Origin: Corynebacterium auris
GTDB lineage: Bacteria; Actinomycetota; Actinomycetes; Mycobacteriales; Mycobacteriaceae
NCBI RefSeq assembly: GCF_030408575.1
Contig: NZ_CP047047.1
Location: 2,371,334 to 2,435,333 of the forward strand
Reading direction: 5' to 3'
DNA length: 64,000 bases
Numbering within the stretch: position 1 is the first letter of the stretch; each line of letters starts with the position of its first letter. Both the position numbers and the translations under genes were made by a program. The notes beneath the pieces were generated by a model. That model saw only the letters and a list, made by a program, of their open reading frames with translations, ran no database searches and was not told the DNA's origin. Below, piece by piece: positions 18,197-27,473 of this stretch.

Positions 18197-20173
18197 TCAT
18201 TGGCCCGGGCTGGGCCTTATACTTCGCCTTTTACTGACGACGCCCGAGGCGACGCCCAGGGCAATCACGGCGAGCCCCGCGGCGGAGACCCCGACCTGCG
18301 GCAGGAACACGAGAAGGCCTCCCACCAGCAGCAGCGCCCGGGCAAGGAGGTTCAGCCGGGCCTCCACGAACTGCAGGTAGCCCGTGAAGCAGGAGCCGAG
18401 GGCGAACACGCTGACGATGGAGGTGACAAAGGCGAGCGCGATCTGCTGGCCCGGCGCCTGGGCCACCAGCCCGGGGTTGAGCACGAAGGCAAAGGGCACG
18501 ATGTACTTCACCGCGCCGAACTTCATCGCCTCGATGCTCGTGCCCATCGCGCTGGCGCCCGAGATACCGGAGGCGGCGATCGCCGCCAGGCCCACCGGCG
18601 GGGTGATGTAGGAGACCGAGGCCCAGTAGATGACGAAGAGGTGCGCGGCGATGGGGTTGACGTCGAGCGCCGTCAGCGCCGGCACCATCACGATGGCCAG
18701 GAAGACGTAGGCGGCAGAGATGGTCAGCCCCATGCCGAGGACGAAGCAGGCCAGCGCGCCGACGACCAGGATGAACAGGACGTTCTCGCCGGCGATGGCC
18801 ACCAGGTCGCGCGAGAGCGACAGGGAGACGCCGGTGGCGGATAACCCGCCGAGGATCAGGCCGACGCCGGCGATGATGCCGATGATCTGCCCGATCGTCT
18901 TGCCGGCCTCGAGGAGCAGGGCGAAAAACTCCGCGGCGCCGAACCTCACGCCGGGCTTCACGAAGGCGATGAGGATGAGCAGCCCGACGACCCAGAAGGG
19001 GACCTGCGCCTCGCTCGGGGCCCACAGCAGCGCGAGGGTCAGCCCCGCCAGGGCGAGGATGTAGGGCCAGCCGTCGATGACGGTGGGGATCGTGCGCGGC
19101 AACTGCCGCTTGTCGATGCCCTTCAGCCCGCGCGCCGCCGCGTAGCCATCCACCTGCAGGTAGATGCCCAGGAAGTAGAGGAACGCGGGGATCGAGGCCG
19201 CGACCAGGATCTCGGTGTAGGGCACGCCCACGAAGGAGACCATGAGGAAGGCCGCGGTGCCCATGATCGGCGGGGTGATGGAGCCACCCGAGGAGGCCGT
19301 GGCCTCCACAGCGCCGGCCGTTTTCGGGCTGAAGCCCGCCTTGATCATCGTCGGGATGGTCATCGGCCCGGTGGTGAGCACGTTGGACACGGCCGAGCCC
19401 GACATCATGCCCATCGCTGCGGAGCTGGTCACCGAGACTTTCGCCGAGCCGCCGCGGAAGTGGCCGAACAGCGAGGTAGCGAGGTCGTTGAAGAAGCTCG
19501 CCCCGCCCGTGTGCTGGAGCACCACGCCGAAAAGGAGGAAGCCCACCAGGATGTTCGCCGCCGTCTGCAGCGGCAGGCCCAGGATGGACTCGCCGCCCAT
19601 GGCGTGCATCGACGCCAACGTGAGAAAGTCGTACTGGATACCCTGCAGAAAACCCACCGGAATCGCCCCGGCGATAAGCGGGTAGAGCGACACCACGAGC
19701 GCCAGCAGCGCCACGATCCACCCCGCCGCCCGGCGCAGGATTTCCAGGACCAGCGCCCAGTAGAGGACGCTGATCACCTGCGCCGTCGGCGGGGGCACCA
19801 TGGACCAGCCGAAATACGAGATGTCGGGGCCATTGAGCGCCAGCCAGATCGAGCTGGCCATGAAGACGGCGATAAGGAGGATGTCGTAGACCGGCACGCC
19901 CCGGCGCGCGGCCTCTGCCCCGGGGCGCAGGGGGGTGACGATCAGGACGATCGGCGCGAAGGCGGCCAGCACCAGGTACAGGAAGGAGTTGGTGGGGATA
20001 GACAGGCCCAGAAGGTTCCAGAAGTAGACCTGGTTCATGGTGACCACGATCCCGGCGACCGTGAGCACGGCGACGACGACGCGCCATGGGGTGGTCAGCC
20101 GCGGGTTCTTCTCGGGCGCGGGCGCGGCGGGCAGCGCGTTCGGCAGCTCTGCAGGGGCGTACGTGGTCGTCAT
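18197..20173 (-). CDS. TRAP transporter fused permease (TAXI type)
   Basis: 658 residues from ATG 20173 (GAGGGG upstream). The small four-helix and large twelve-helix TRAP subunits are joined in one chain. Typical large-subunit segments are GTGPMTIPTMIKAGFSP-like (seen as TTGPMTIPTMIKAGF), ATASSGGSITPPIMG and YWASVSYITPPVGLA. It imports the ligand delivered by the adjacent TAXI binding protein using an ion gradient. The upstream in-frame extension to 20254 overlaps the binding-protein gene and is rejected. Confidence 0.95.
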   Translation of the reverse strand: MTTTYAPAELPNALPAAPAPEKNPRLTTPWRVVVAVLTVAGIVVTMNQVYFWNLLGLSIPTNSFLYLVLAAFAPIVLIVTPLRPGAEAARRGVPVYDILLIAVFMASSIWLALNGPDISYFGWSMVPPPTAQVISVLYWALVLEILRRAAGWIVALLALVVSLYPLIAGAIPVGFLQGIQYDFLTLASMHAMGGESILGLPLQTAANILVGFLLFGVVLQHTGGASFFNDLATSLFGHFRGGSAKVSVTSSAAMGMMSGSAVSNVLTTGPMTIPTMIKAGFSPKTAGAVEATASSGGSITPPIMGTAAFLMVSFVGVPYTEILVAASIPAFLYFLGIYLQVDGYAAARGLKGIDKRQLPRTIPTVIDGWPYILALAGLTLALLWAPSEAQVPFWVVGLLILIAFVKPGVRFGAAEFFALLLEAGKTIGQIIGIIAGVGLILGGLSATGVSLSLSRDLVAIAGENVLFILVVGALACFVLGMGLTISAAYVFLAIVMVPALTALDVNPIAAHLFVIYWASVSYITPPVGLAAIAASGISGASAMGTSIEAMKFGAVKYIVPFAFVLNPGLVAQAPGQQIALAFVTSIVSVFALGSCFTGYLQFVEARLNLLARALLLVGGLLVFLPQVGVSAAGLAVIALGVASGVVSKRRSIRPSPGQ

Positions 20174-20184
20174 CGCGTTACCCC

Positions 20185-21360
20185 TCAGGCCGCCGCGGTC
20201 GGGTCGCTCGCCTGCGGCAGCGCCGGCAGGTTGTCCTTCTTCCAGGCCCGCCACGCAGCCGCGAGCGAGTTCGGACCCTGGCGCTCCGGGAAGTCCTTAT
20301 AGTTGTCGCGCCAGAACACCGGCCACGCCTCCTTCATCAGCGCCTCGCGCTCCAGCAGGGCCTCGTGGCGCTGCTGGAGGCTGTCGTTCCACCGGCCTTG
20401 CTCGCGCAGGAAGCGGATCGCGCCGTCGTGAAACGGGATGACCATGGGGACCACGTGGACGCGGTCGGTGGCGAAGTTCTTGATGTCCGGGGTCATCCCG
20501 CTCAGCGTGTCGAAGTTGTCGTGCATGACCTTCAGCACCGAGTAGACCTCCTCTGCAGGGCGGTCCGCCAGCGTGCTCAGCGGGATGGAGTACTGCATGT
20601 TCGTGATCGGCTCGCCCTTGTGCCCGACGGCGTCGAGCGTGGTGCCCGGGATGACCATCGGCGCGAGTTCCTCCCACGTCGCGTACTGCTCGGGCGCGCC
20701 GCCGCCGAGGTTGAGCCAGTGGATCGGGTCGGTGGTATTGAGCTCCTCGATCGTCGCGCCGACGACGTTGTGGTAGGCGGCGTCGAGGTGGCCCGCCCGC
20801 ACCGCGGCGAGCTGCTCGGAGTAGGCGATGTCCACCAGTTCGACGTCGTCACGCGTCAGGCCCCCGAAGTTCAAGATGGCCTCGAGCTTGCGGTTGATCG
20901 AGGTCGAGGCGATCAGCCGTGGGTAGCGCTTGCCGCGCAGGTCGGAGACCGTTTCAATGCCCGACTTTTGCAGGGTGAACACCCCGTAGTTTCCCGGCGG
21001 GTTCCACACCCCGCGCACCGGCTGCGGCCCCCACGTCTCCGAGGCGTACTCGTCGTCGCCCTCGAAGGCGTAGTAGGTCTCGTCCCCGGCGCGGGCGTAG
21101 TCCGCCACCCGCGAGATCAGGGGGGCGACCCGCGCGATGCCCGTGTCCCCGGTCATCAGCCGCACCCGCGTGCCGGACCCGTTTGTGATCAGGTTCGCAA
21201 TCGCGGCGATGTCGTTGTAGGTGCCGGTGCCCGCCGAGAACGTCACCCACACCATCTGGCCGGTCGAGCCCTGGGCGGGCGCGCCGCAGGAGGCAAGGAG
21301 GCCCCCCACGCCGATGAGCGCGGAGCCCTTGAGAAACGCTCGCCGGCCAAAGGTGTTCAT
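20185..21360 (-). CDS. TAXI-family TRAP solute-binding lipoprotein
   Basis: 391 residues. The N-terminus has a twin-arginine-like motif (GRRAFLKG) and lipobox LLASC, so the protein is exported and lipid-anchored. TFSAGTGTYNDIAAIANLI is the TAXI family start, where the ligand site forms. The long open frame extending to 22380 is antisense noise inside the next gene. ATG 21360 is supported by the signal peptide. It lies 11 bases upstream of the permease gene. Confidence 0.93.
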   Translation of the reverse strand: MNTFGRRAFLKGSALIGVGGLLASCGAPAQGSTGQMVWVTFSAGTGTYNDIAAIANLITNGSGTRVRLMTGDTGIARVAPLISRVADYARAGDETYYAFEGDDEYASETWGPQPVRGVWNPPGNYGVFTLQKSGIETVSDLRGKRYPRLIASTSINRKLEAILNFGGLTRDDVELVDIAYSEQLAAVRAGHLDAAYHNVVGATIEELNTTDPIHWLNLGGGAPEQYATWEELAPMVIPGTTLDAVGHKGEPITNMQYSIPLSTLADRPAEEVYSVLKVMHDNFDTLSGMTPDIKNFATDRVHVVPMVIPFHDGAIRFLREQGRWNDSLQQRHEALLEREALMKEAWPVFWRDNYKDFPERQGPNSLAAAWRAWKKDNLPALPQASDPTAAA

Positions 21361-21439
21361 ACTGCCCCGTTCGTGCTGGTGGTTCACATTGGGGATTAGT
21401 TTTACCGGAAAAATATGCCCTGGGTCACAGTTTGGGCGA

Positions 21440-22654
21440 TTAATACTCTTTCCGGCTAGCAGGATCGGACGGCGCGCAACAATCCCGGGCCGGCGTCCCC
21501 GCGATCCACTCGAGAATGTCGGCGCGGTCCTCGTCCAGGCCTGGCGCGGATTTGGTGTAGCGCACCCCGCCGGACCGCAGCTCCAGTGGGTTGGCCACGT
21601 ACGGGACCTCGTCGGTTCCCTCGCGGTTGGGCAGCCGCACGACCGGCTCCAGCCCAAGCTCCTCCGCGAACCCCACAGCCTCGCGCACCGTGAGGATCGG
21701 GGCGGCAGGCAGCCCGCGCGCGCGGAACACCTCGATCCACTCGTCGGCGGTCTTCCGCGCCAGCAGCTCGTTGAGCAGCGGCCGCAGGTCCTCGCGGTTC
21801 GCATTGCGCTTCTCGACGCTCCCAAAGCGCTCCTCCTCCGCGAGGTGGGGCGCCCCGAGGGCGTCGACAAGCGTTGCGAACTGCTTGTCGTTGCCCACGC
21901 AAATGACCACGTCCCGGTCCTGGGCGGGGAAGGGGCCGTAGGGGAAGATCGAGGTGTGGTCGTTGCCCGTGCGCTGCATCGGCGCCTCGGAGGCGACGGC
22001 GGCGGAGGAGACGTTGACCATCGAGGACAGCGCCGCGGACAGCAGGTTCGTGTTGATGAGCTCGCCGCCGCCCTTCTTCTCGCGGCGCAGCAGCGCCGAG
22101 ACGATTCCCACCGCCGTGTGCAGGCCGGTGAACACGTCGAAGACGGCGTAGCCCGCCTTCTGCGGCTGCCCCTCCGGCTCGCCCGTGACCGACATGAAGC
22201 CGCTGGCGGCCTGGATGAGCATGTCGTAGCCGGGCAACTGCGCCCCCTCGCGCGTGCCAAAGCCGGTGATCTTCGCGTGGATGATGTCCGGCCAGCGCTT
22301 CGCCACCGACTCCGGGTCCAGCCCGAACTTGTCCAGGCTGCCAACGCGGAAATTGTCAATGAGCACGTCCGCCCGGTCAATGATGTCGTAGGCCGTCTGC
22401 AGGTCCTCCGGGTCCTTCAGGTCCAGCGCGATCGAGTTCTTGTTACGGTTGACCGAGAGGTAGTACGTGCCCACCTCCCCGCGCTTCGGCGGGACCCAGC
22501 GGCGCGTATCGTCGCCCGCGGGGCTTTCCACCTTGATCACTGTCGCGCCGAGATCCGCCAGAATCATCGTGGCGTAGGGTCCGGCGAGGACGCGGGAGAA
22601 GTCCGCGACGACAATCCCCTCGAGCGGGCCGCCGTCAGGTTGCTGCAAAGCCAT
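21440..22654 (-). CDS. CaiB/BaiF-type (family III) CoA-transferase
   Basis: 404 residues. Family III CoA-transferase: GIVVADFSRVLAGPYATMILADLGA at the start, split by a short linker from VIKVESPAGDDTR, and the catalytic Asp in PGYDMLIQAASGFMSVTG. In humans a related enzyme, SUGCT, activates glutarate with CoA from succinyl-CoA. Together with the glutaryl-CoA-dehydrogenase-like enzyme, this points to glutarate as a candidate substrate. It is the first gene of the six-gene operon, with AAAAGGAG before ATG 22654. Confidence 0.9.
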   Translation of the reverse strand: MALQQPDGGPLEGIVVADFSRVLAGPYATMILADLGATVIKVESPAGDDTRRWVPPKRGEVGTYYLSVNRNKNSIALDLKDPEDLQTAYDIIDRADVLIDNFRVGSLDKFGLDPESVAKRWPDIIHAKITGFGTREGAQLPGYDMLIQAASGFMSVTGEPEGQPQKAGYAVFDVFTGLHTAVGIVSALLRREKKGGGELINTNLLSAALSSMVNVSSAAVASEAPMQRTGNDHTSIFPYGPFPAQDRDVVICVGNDKQFATLVDALGAPHLAEEERFGSVEKRNANREDLRPLLNELLARKTADEWIEVFRARGLPAAPILTVREAVGFAEELGLEPVVRLPNREGTDEVPYVANPLELRSGGVRYTKSAPGLDEDRADILEWIAGTPARDCCAPSDPASRKEY

Positions 22655-22675
22655 TCGGGCTCCTTTTCGTTTGTG

Positions 22676-22698
22676 CTGGCACGGGTGGTGCCAGTGTA
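22676..22698 (-). promoter_or_regulatory. Palindromic operator and -10 box of the CoA/TRAP operon
   Basis: CTGGCAC-GGGTG-GTGCCAG (22676-22694) is a perfect 7-bp inverted repeat 21 bases upstream of the first gene of the operon. On the minus strand TACACT (22698-22693) just upstream could be the -10 box, so a repressor bound here would block transcription. No regulator gene is adjacent. Confidence 0.55.
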
Positions 22699-22746
22699 GC
22701 CGGGGCGCGTTTTCGGGGCGGCCCTTTCGTTCGGCCCCGGGAGCTC

Positions 22747-24177
22747 CTAGTAGCTGCTCGACCCGCCCGCGCCAGAAAACCCGGAGCTGAAAGAGGTGTT
22801 CGTCCCGGAGGACGAGGAAGCGCTCTGGGCGGCGGCGACGTTGGTGGAGTGCCAGTCGGCGAGGACCACGTAGGGCACGTAGCTGGGGTAGTAGTAGTTC
22901 TCCTGGTAGACGCGCGGGCGTTCGAGCTCGTGGCGCTCCTTGACGTCGCTGAACTGGCGGGTGCGCACGAGGTCGAGGACGAGCTGATAGTCGCCGAGGA
23001 CGCGGACGAAGCGGTCCATGTAATCGGGCGCCTCCGGGTTCTGGTCGAGCCAGTTGATGCGCTCTTCCAGGTCGCGCAGCCGCGCCTTCAGTTCTTTGTC
23101 CTTGACCTCGGTGACGGCCCGCATGACGTCTTCGCGCAGGCTGGTCAGGTCGGCGCGGCGGGCGGCGGCGTTGCCGTTTTCGACCTCGAAAAGGCGGTTG
23201 ATGTTCTTCTCGGCGGTGCCGGTCTCGCGCACGGTCCGGGCGGCCTCAGCGAGCTCATTGCGGTGCGCCCAGACCTCCTTGTCGTCGTCGGTGTTGATCT
23301 CGCTGAGGCCGCCCGCTCCCGAGACGGTGTCGTGCAGGCGGAGGAAGCGGTCCTGCACCACGGCCCAGTCCCTGCGCAGCTCCTCGTTGGCGAACTCGGA
23401 GGTCAGGGAGTTGGCGCGAATGTCCACCGCGTCGAGGCGCTGCGCCAGCTCGGCGTATTCGCGGGTGACCAGGTCGTAGTCCTCGCGACCCTGGGCAATT
23501 GCTTTCCGACGCCTATTGTTCACCGCCACCACGATGCCTCCGCCCACGCCGACGGCCGCCCCGGCGCCGAAACCGCTCAGCGCGGTGCGGGCGCCGCGAT
23601 CGGACTCGGCCGCGTCGATAACGTAGTTGGCGATGCCCTCGGCGTCGGTGGCCTCGCGGGCGCCCGCGAACATCGCGGCGGGGATGTTGTTGTCGCGCAT
23701 GCCGGGCTTCATCGCGTCGTTGACCGGCTCGAGGCGCTGGTCTTTGCGCAGGTAGATCTGGTCAGCGACGTCTTCGCCGGCGTGGGCGAACACGGCACGC
23801 TGGTCCAAGCCCGCCCCGAGGATGAGAACCCCGTCAGCAAAGTAGTCCTCGCCGATCGCCTCTGGGTGGTTGGCGCGGAAGAACTCCTCGACGGAATCGT
23901 TGACGTTGTCGTGCGTGGTCGCCAGCAGCAGGTAGTAGAGGGTGGTGACGGTGGAGGGGACGTCGAGACGCTCCGCGTCGCTGCTCAGCCGGGCCTCGTC
24001 CTCGGCGGTGAGCACGTCGTCGGGGTCGTCGACGACGACCTGCGGGGAGCCGACCGTGTCCACGGCGACCTCCTCGCGGTCGGGCACGTCGACGGTGGTG
24101 GAGGCGAGCGCGCCGGCCCCCACGGCTGCGGCGGCGGTGAGGGCGGCGACGATTCCGATCTGCTTTCCGAGGGCCAT
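22747..24177 (-). CDS. Membrane protein with TPM-like extracytoplasmic domain
   Basis: 476 residues. An N-terminal hydrophobic segment (IGIVAALTAAAAVGAGALAS), then a region with TPM-domain features (VVDDPDDVLTAEDEARL and DGVLILGAGLDQRAVFAHAG), a second membrane segment rich in Gly/Ala, a long charged helical part, and a Ser/Gly-rich end (SSGFSGAGGSSSY). Similar corynebacterial proteins are annotated as DUF5129/TPM-domain proteins of unknown function. ATG 24177 is chosen because the extension to 24213 overlaps the neighbour's end. It follows the next gene by 19 bases. Confidence 0.7.
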   Translation of the reverse strand: MALGKQIGIVAALTAAAAVGAGALASTTVDVPDREEVAVDTVGSPQVVVDDPDDVLTAEDEARLSSDAERLDVPSTVTTLYYLLLATTHDNVNDSVEEFFRANHPEAIGEDYFADGVLILGAGLDQRAVFAHAGEDVADQIYLRKDQRLEPVNDAMKPGMRDNNIPAAMFAGAREATDAEGIANYVIDAAESDRGARTALSGFGAGAAVGVGGGIVVAVNNRRRKAIAQGREDYDLVTREYAELAQRLDAVDIRANSLTSEFANEELRRDWAVVQDRFLRLHDTVSGAGGLSEINTDDDKEVWAHRNELAEAARTVRETGTAEKNINRLFEVENGNAAARRADLTSLREDVMRAVTEVKDKELKARLRDLEERINWLDQNPEAPDYMDRFVRVLGDYQLVLDLVRTRQFSDVKERHELERPRVYQENYYYPSYVPYVVLADWHSTNVAAAQSASSSSGTNTSFSSGFSGAGGSSSY

Positions 24178-24196
24178 AGTTGAGGATTCTAGACAG

Positions 24197-24910
24197 TTAG
24201 AAGGGTTCCGCAATCGCTCGCGCGATGATCACCTGCTGCGGGCCGAACTGCTCGGTGAGGCGGTCCTCGACCTGCCGCAGGGTGTCGGGGGTGAGCAGCC
24301 ACCCGGCCCACGCCTCCTTGGCGGGGGAGAAGACGCCATCGCCGCGGCCAATGATGTTCAGGGTGGCGTCGCGGATCCACAGCGGGCCGACGACGTCCGG
24401 GTTGTCCAGCGCCTCGACGGGGGCCAGCTCCTCCTCGTAGGCGACCGCGCGGCAGCGGCCGAGCAGCTGACTAAACAACGCCTGCGCCTGCTCCTGGGCC
24501 CCCTCGGCGCTGAGGTAGACCACGGTGATGAAGCTTAAGGCCTCGCCGGGGGCAACCTCGTCGCGGACGGCCACCCCGCTCAGGCCCCCGATCTGCGAGG
24601 GGAAGCGGGCAGCGGCGAACGGGTCATCGAGGAAGAAGCTATCGATCACCTCGTCACGTTCCGTGCCGGCGAAGTCCACCAGCGCGTTCGCCTCGTAGAG
24701 CTGCATCTCCTCGGGCGCGGCCAGGTTGCCGTAGGCCGCCTCGGTGCGCAGGTCCCACAGGGAGTAGGGTTCGTCGATCGGGTGCGGGTCGGGGGAGAGG
24801 GCGAGGATCGTCGCGGGGGATGCGCTGACGCGGCGGGCGTAGAGCTCGTAGGCCGCCCCGGCGTCGTCGGGGTGGGCCAGGAACAGGGTGGTGACGATCT
24901 CCGCGCTCAT
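24197..24910 (-). CDS. Hypothetical protein, 237 residues
   Basis: A soluble acidic protein without signal or membrane segments. It begins MSAEIVTTLFLAHPDDAGAAY and ends QQVIIARAIAEPF. I do not recognise a family. It is upstream of, and probably cotranscribed with, the TPM-like membrane protein, and divergent from the MsiK-like ATPase gene. Confidence 0.7.
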   Translation of the reverse strand: MSAEIVTTLFLAHPDDAGAAYELYARRVSASPATILALSPDPHPIDEPYSLWDLRTEAAYGNLAAPEEMQLYEANALVDFAGTERDEVIDSFFLDDPFAAARFPSQIGGLSGVAVRDEVAPGEALSFITVVYLSAEGAQEQAQALFSQLLGRCRAVAYEEELAPVEALDNPDVVGPLWIRDATLNIIGRGDGVFSPAKEAWAGWLLTPDTLRQVEDRLTEQFGPQQVIIARAIAEPF

Positions 24911-24971
24911 GGGTCAAGGATAGGGCTCCTATACTTACAGCGTTGACCCCACGACGGATCGGTGAAAAATC

Positions 24972-26060
24972 ATGGCAACAGTAACCTTTGACCAGGCCAC
25001 TCGGGTGTATCCCGGCGCGAGCGGGCCGAGCGTCGACAAGCTTTCGCTCGAACTTTCCGACGGCGAGTTCCTCGTCCTCGTCGGGCCCTCGGGCTCCGGA
25101 AAATCCACCGCGCTGCGCATGCTCGCCGGCCTGGAGGAGACGACCGAGGGGCGCATTCTTATCGACGGCCGCGACGTCACCGGGCTCGAGCCCCGCGAGC
25201 GCGACATCGCCATGGTGTTCCAGAACTACGCTCTCTACCCGCACATGTCCGTGCGCGAGAACATGGGGTTTGCCCTCAAGCTCGCCGGGATGAGCAAGGA
25301 GGAGATCAACCGGCGCGTCGAGGAGGCGGCGGCGACGCTCGACCTCAGCGAGTACCTCGAGCGCAAGCCGAAGGCCCTGTCCGGCGGCCAGCGCCAGCGC
25401 GTGGCCATGGGGCGCGCCATCGTGCGCGAGCCGCAGGTCTTCCTCATGGACGAGCCCTTAAGCAACCTCGACGCCAAGCTGCGCGTGCAAACCCGCACGC
25501 AGATCGCCGCCCTGCAGCGCCGCATGGGCGTGACCACCCTCTACGTCACCCACGACCAGACCGAGGCGCTGACCATGGGCGACCGCATCGCCGTGCTCAA
25601 CTTCGGCGTGCTCCAGCAGGTGGGTACCCCGCGCGAGCTTTACGACGCCCCACGCAACGTCTTCGTCGCCGGCTTCATCGGCTCGCCCGCCATGAACCTG
25701 GCGCGCTTTCACGTCTCCGACGGCCACGCCCGGCTCGGCCAGGCCTCGCTGCCGGTTTCGCTTCCCGCGGGCGACGTCATCCTCGGCTTCCGCCCCGAGG
25801 CCCTGCGCGTCGCTCCGGAAAGCGAGGCGGGCATCCCGCTCGAGGTGGAGTTCGTCGAGGAGCTCGGCTCCGACTCCTACCTCTACTGCACCCTCGTCGG
25901 AGGGGGGTGGGTCTCCGAGGGCAGCGCGCAGGGGGCGACGGGGCACATCGTCGTGCGCACCGGGCCGCGCTCCGGCTTCGGCCGGGGTGACCGGCTGAGC
26001 GTGCAGGTCGCCGAGGGTGCCCTGCACGCCTTCGACGCGCAGACGGGGGAGCGGCTGTAG
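24972..26060 (+). CDS. msiK: ABC transporter ATPase, MsiK/UgpC family
   Basis: 362 residues. Walker A GPSGSGKST, Q-loop, signature LSGGQRQRVAMGRAI, Walker B VFLMDEPLSNLD, the D-loop and switch His in THDQTEALTMGD are all present, plus a C-terminal OB-like MalK regulatory domain (GFRPEALRV, VEFVEELGSDSYLY). These ATPases energise carbohydrate importers and in actinobacteria often serve several permeases. No permease or binding protein is nearby, which fits a shared ATPase. TATACT at 24930-24935 is a good -10 box. Confidence 0.9.
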   Translation: MATVTFDQATRVYPGASGPSVDKLSLELSDGEFLVLVGPSGSGKSTALRMLAGLEETTEGRILIDGRDVTGLEPRERDIAMVFQNYALYPHMSVRENMGFALKLAGMSKEEINRRVEEAAATLDLSEYLERKPKALSGGQRQRVAMGRAIVREPQVFLMDEPLSNLDAKLRVQTRTQIAALQRRMGVTTLYVTHDQTEALTMGDRIAVLNFGVLQQVGTPRELYDAPRNVFVAGFIGSPAMNLARFHVSDGHARLGQASLPVSLPAGDVILGFRPEALRVAPESEAGIPLEVEFVEELGSDSYLYCTLVGGGWVSEGSAQGATGHIVVRTGPRSGFGRGDRLSVQVAEGALHAFDAQTGERL

Positions 26061-26067
26061 AAAACGA

Positions 26068-26108
26068 GCGCCCCCTCCCGCGCTGGTTGTCAGCAGGGGA
26101 GGGGGCGC
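26068..26108. terminator. Bidirectional terminator between msiK and the DAACS gene
   Basis: A 12-bp perfect stem, GCGCCCCCTCCC (26068-26079) and GGGAGGGGGCGC (26097-26108), with a 17-base loop, lies between two converging genes. Confidence 0.75.
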
Positions 26109-26123
26109 CCGTGTGCGAGTGGC

Positions 26124-27359
26124 CTACACGGCGGTGGAGCCGTCGGCAGGCGTGCCCTCGAGCTTCTTGTTCTTGAGCTCGTGGCCCTCGATGGAGCCGG
26201 CCGCGAAGCGGTTGACCACCATCGCGATGGCGCCGTCACCCGTGACGTTGGCGGCGGTGCCGAAGGAGTCGACCACGATGTAGGCGGCGATCATGAGCGA
26301 GACCATCGACTCGTCGAAGCCGAGGTTCGCCTGCAGAAGGCCGACGGCCGCCATGATCGCGCCGCCGGGCACGCCGGGCGCGGCGACCATCATGATGCCC
26401 AACAGGAGGATGAAGCCCAGGACCTGACCGCCACTGATCGGCAGCGCCTCCATGTACACGATCGCGAGCGCGTACAGGGTGATCTTCATCATCGAGCCGG
26501 AGAGGTGGATCGTGGCGCACAGGGGCACCACGAAGCCGGCGACATTCTCCTCCACCTTGTTCTTCAGGGTGGCGGCGTAGGTGACGGGGATCGTCGCCGC
26601 CGAGGAGGAGGTGCCCAGGGCGGTGAAGTAGGCGGGCAGCATGTTCTTCAGGGCGATGAAGGGGTTGCGCCCCGCGACGGCGCCGGCGATGAGGTACTGC
26701 AGCAGCACGATGACGATCGTCATCACGATAGAGAGCACGAGCACGATGCCGAAGGCCGACATCGTGGAGCCGAGGTTGTCGTTCATGCCCAGGTTGAGGA
26801 AGGTGCCGAAGATGAAGACGGGCAGCAGGGGGATCACGAACACGGTGACCACCTTCATCACCACGGATTCCAGCTCGGAGAAGAAGCTGTACATCGTGTT
26901 GGAGCGCACGGCGGTCATGCCGAGGCCGACGACGAAGGCGAGCAGCAGGCCCGCCATGACCTCGAAGGGAGCCGGCATCTCGACGGTGAAGTAGGCGCTG
27001 AGCCCGCCCTCGTCCGGGTTGTCCACGTCCGTGACTAGCTCGTGGCCGCTGAGCAGAGTGGGGTAGAGCGCCGTGGCGACACCCCAGGCGATGAGCCCCG
27101 AGATAATCGTCGAGCCGTAGGCGATGCCGGCCGTGACTCCCAGCCACTTGCCGGCGCCGCGGCCGAGCCCCGCGATCGCGGGGGTGATGAGGGCGAAGAT
27201 GAGGACGGGGACGAAGAAGCCGAGGAAGTTGGAGAACAGGCCGTTGAACGTGACAAAGACGCGGGCCAGCCAGACCGGGAAGAAGAGGCTGCAGAGGATG
27301 CCGAGGATGATGGCCACGACCACCCAGAACAGCAGCGACCGCAAAACTTTCTGTTTCAT
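26124..27359 (-). CDS. Dicarboxylate/amino acid:cation symporter (DAACS family)
   Basis: 411 residues with eight membrane helices and re-entrant loops. The serine-rich loop TALGTSSSAATIPVT and the motif GDGAIAMVVNRF (here with TGDG) are hallmarks of Glt-type sodium-coupled symporters. The substrate is a dicarboxylate or a small amino acid such as serine/threonine; sequence alone does not decide. ATG 27359 follows AAAAGG, and the extension to 27449 is rejected for lack of similarity. Confidence 0.87.
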   Translation of the reverse strand: MKQKVLRSLLFWVVVAIILGILCSLFFPVWLARVFVTFNGLFSNFLGFFVPVLIFALITPAIAGLGRGAGKWLGVTAGIAYGSTIISGLIAWGVATALYPTLLSGHELVTDVDNPDEGGLSAYFTVEMPAPFEVMAGLLLAFVVGLGMTAVRSNTMYSFFSELESVVMKVVTVFVIPLLPVFIFGTFLNLGMNDNLGSTMSAFGIVLVLSIVMTIVIVLLQYLIAGAVAGRNPFIALKNMLPAYFTALGTSSSAATIPVTYAATLKNKVEENVAGFVVPLCATIHLSGSMMKITLYALAIVYMEALPISGGQVLGFILLLGIMMVAAPGVPGGAIMAAVGLLQANLGFDESMVSLMIAAYIVVDSFGTAANVTGDGAIAMVVNRFAAGSIEGHELKNKKLEGTPADGSTAV

Positions 27360-27473
27360 GTGGTGCCTTTTCACGCGGCCCGCGCCGCGGGCCACAGGTA
27401 GGGGACAGGTGACCTTTAACCTATACGTCAGCTCTCCGCCGCGGCCCAATTACCGCCCACTAAACTTGCCCCC

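Noticed and set aside
22700..22746. Possible terminator rich in GGGGC/GCCCC between the CoA operon and the TPM-like gene
   Set aside because: The arms do not make a convincing uninterrupted stem and there is no T-tract.
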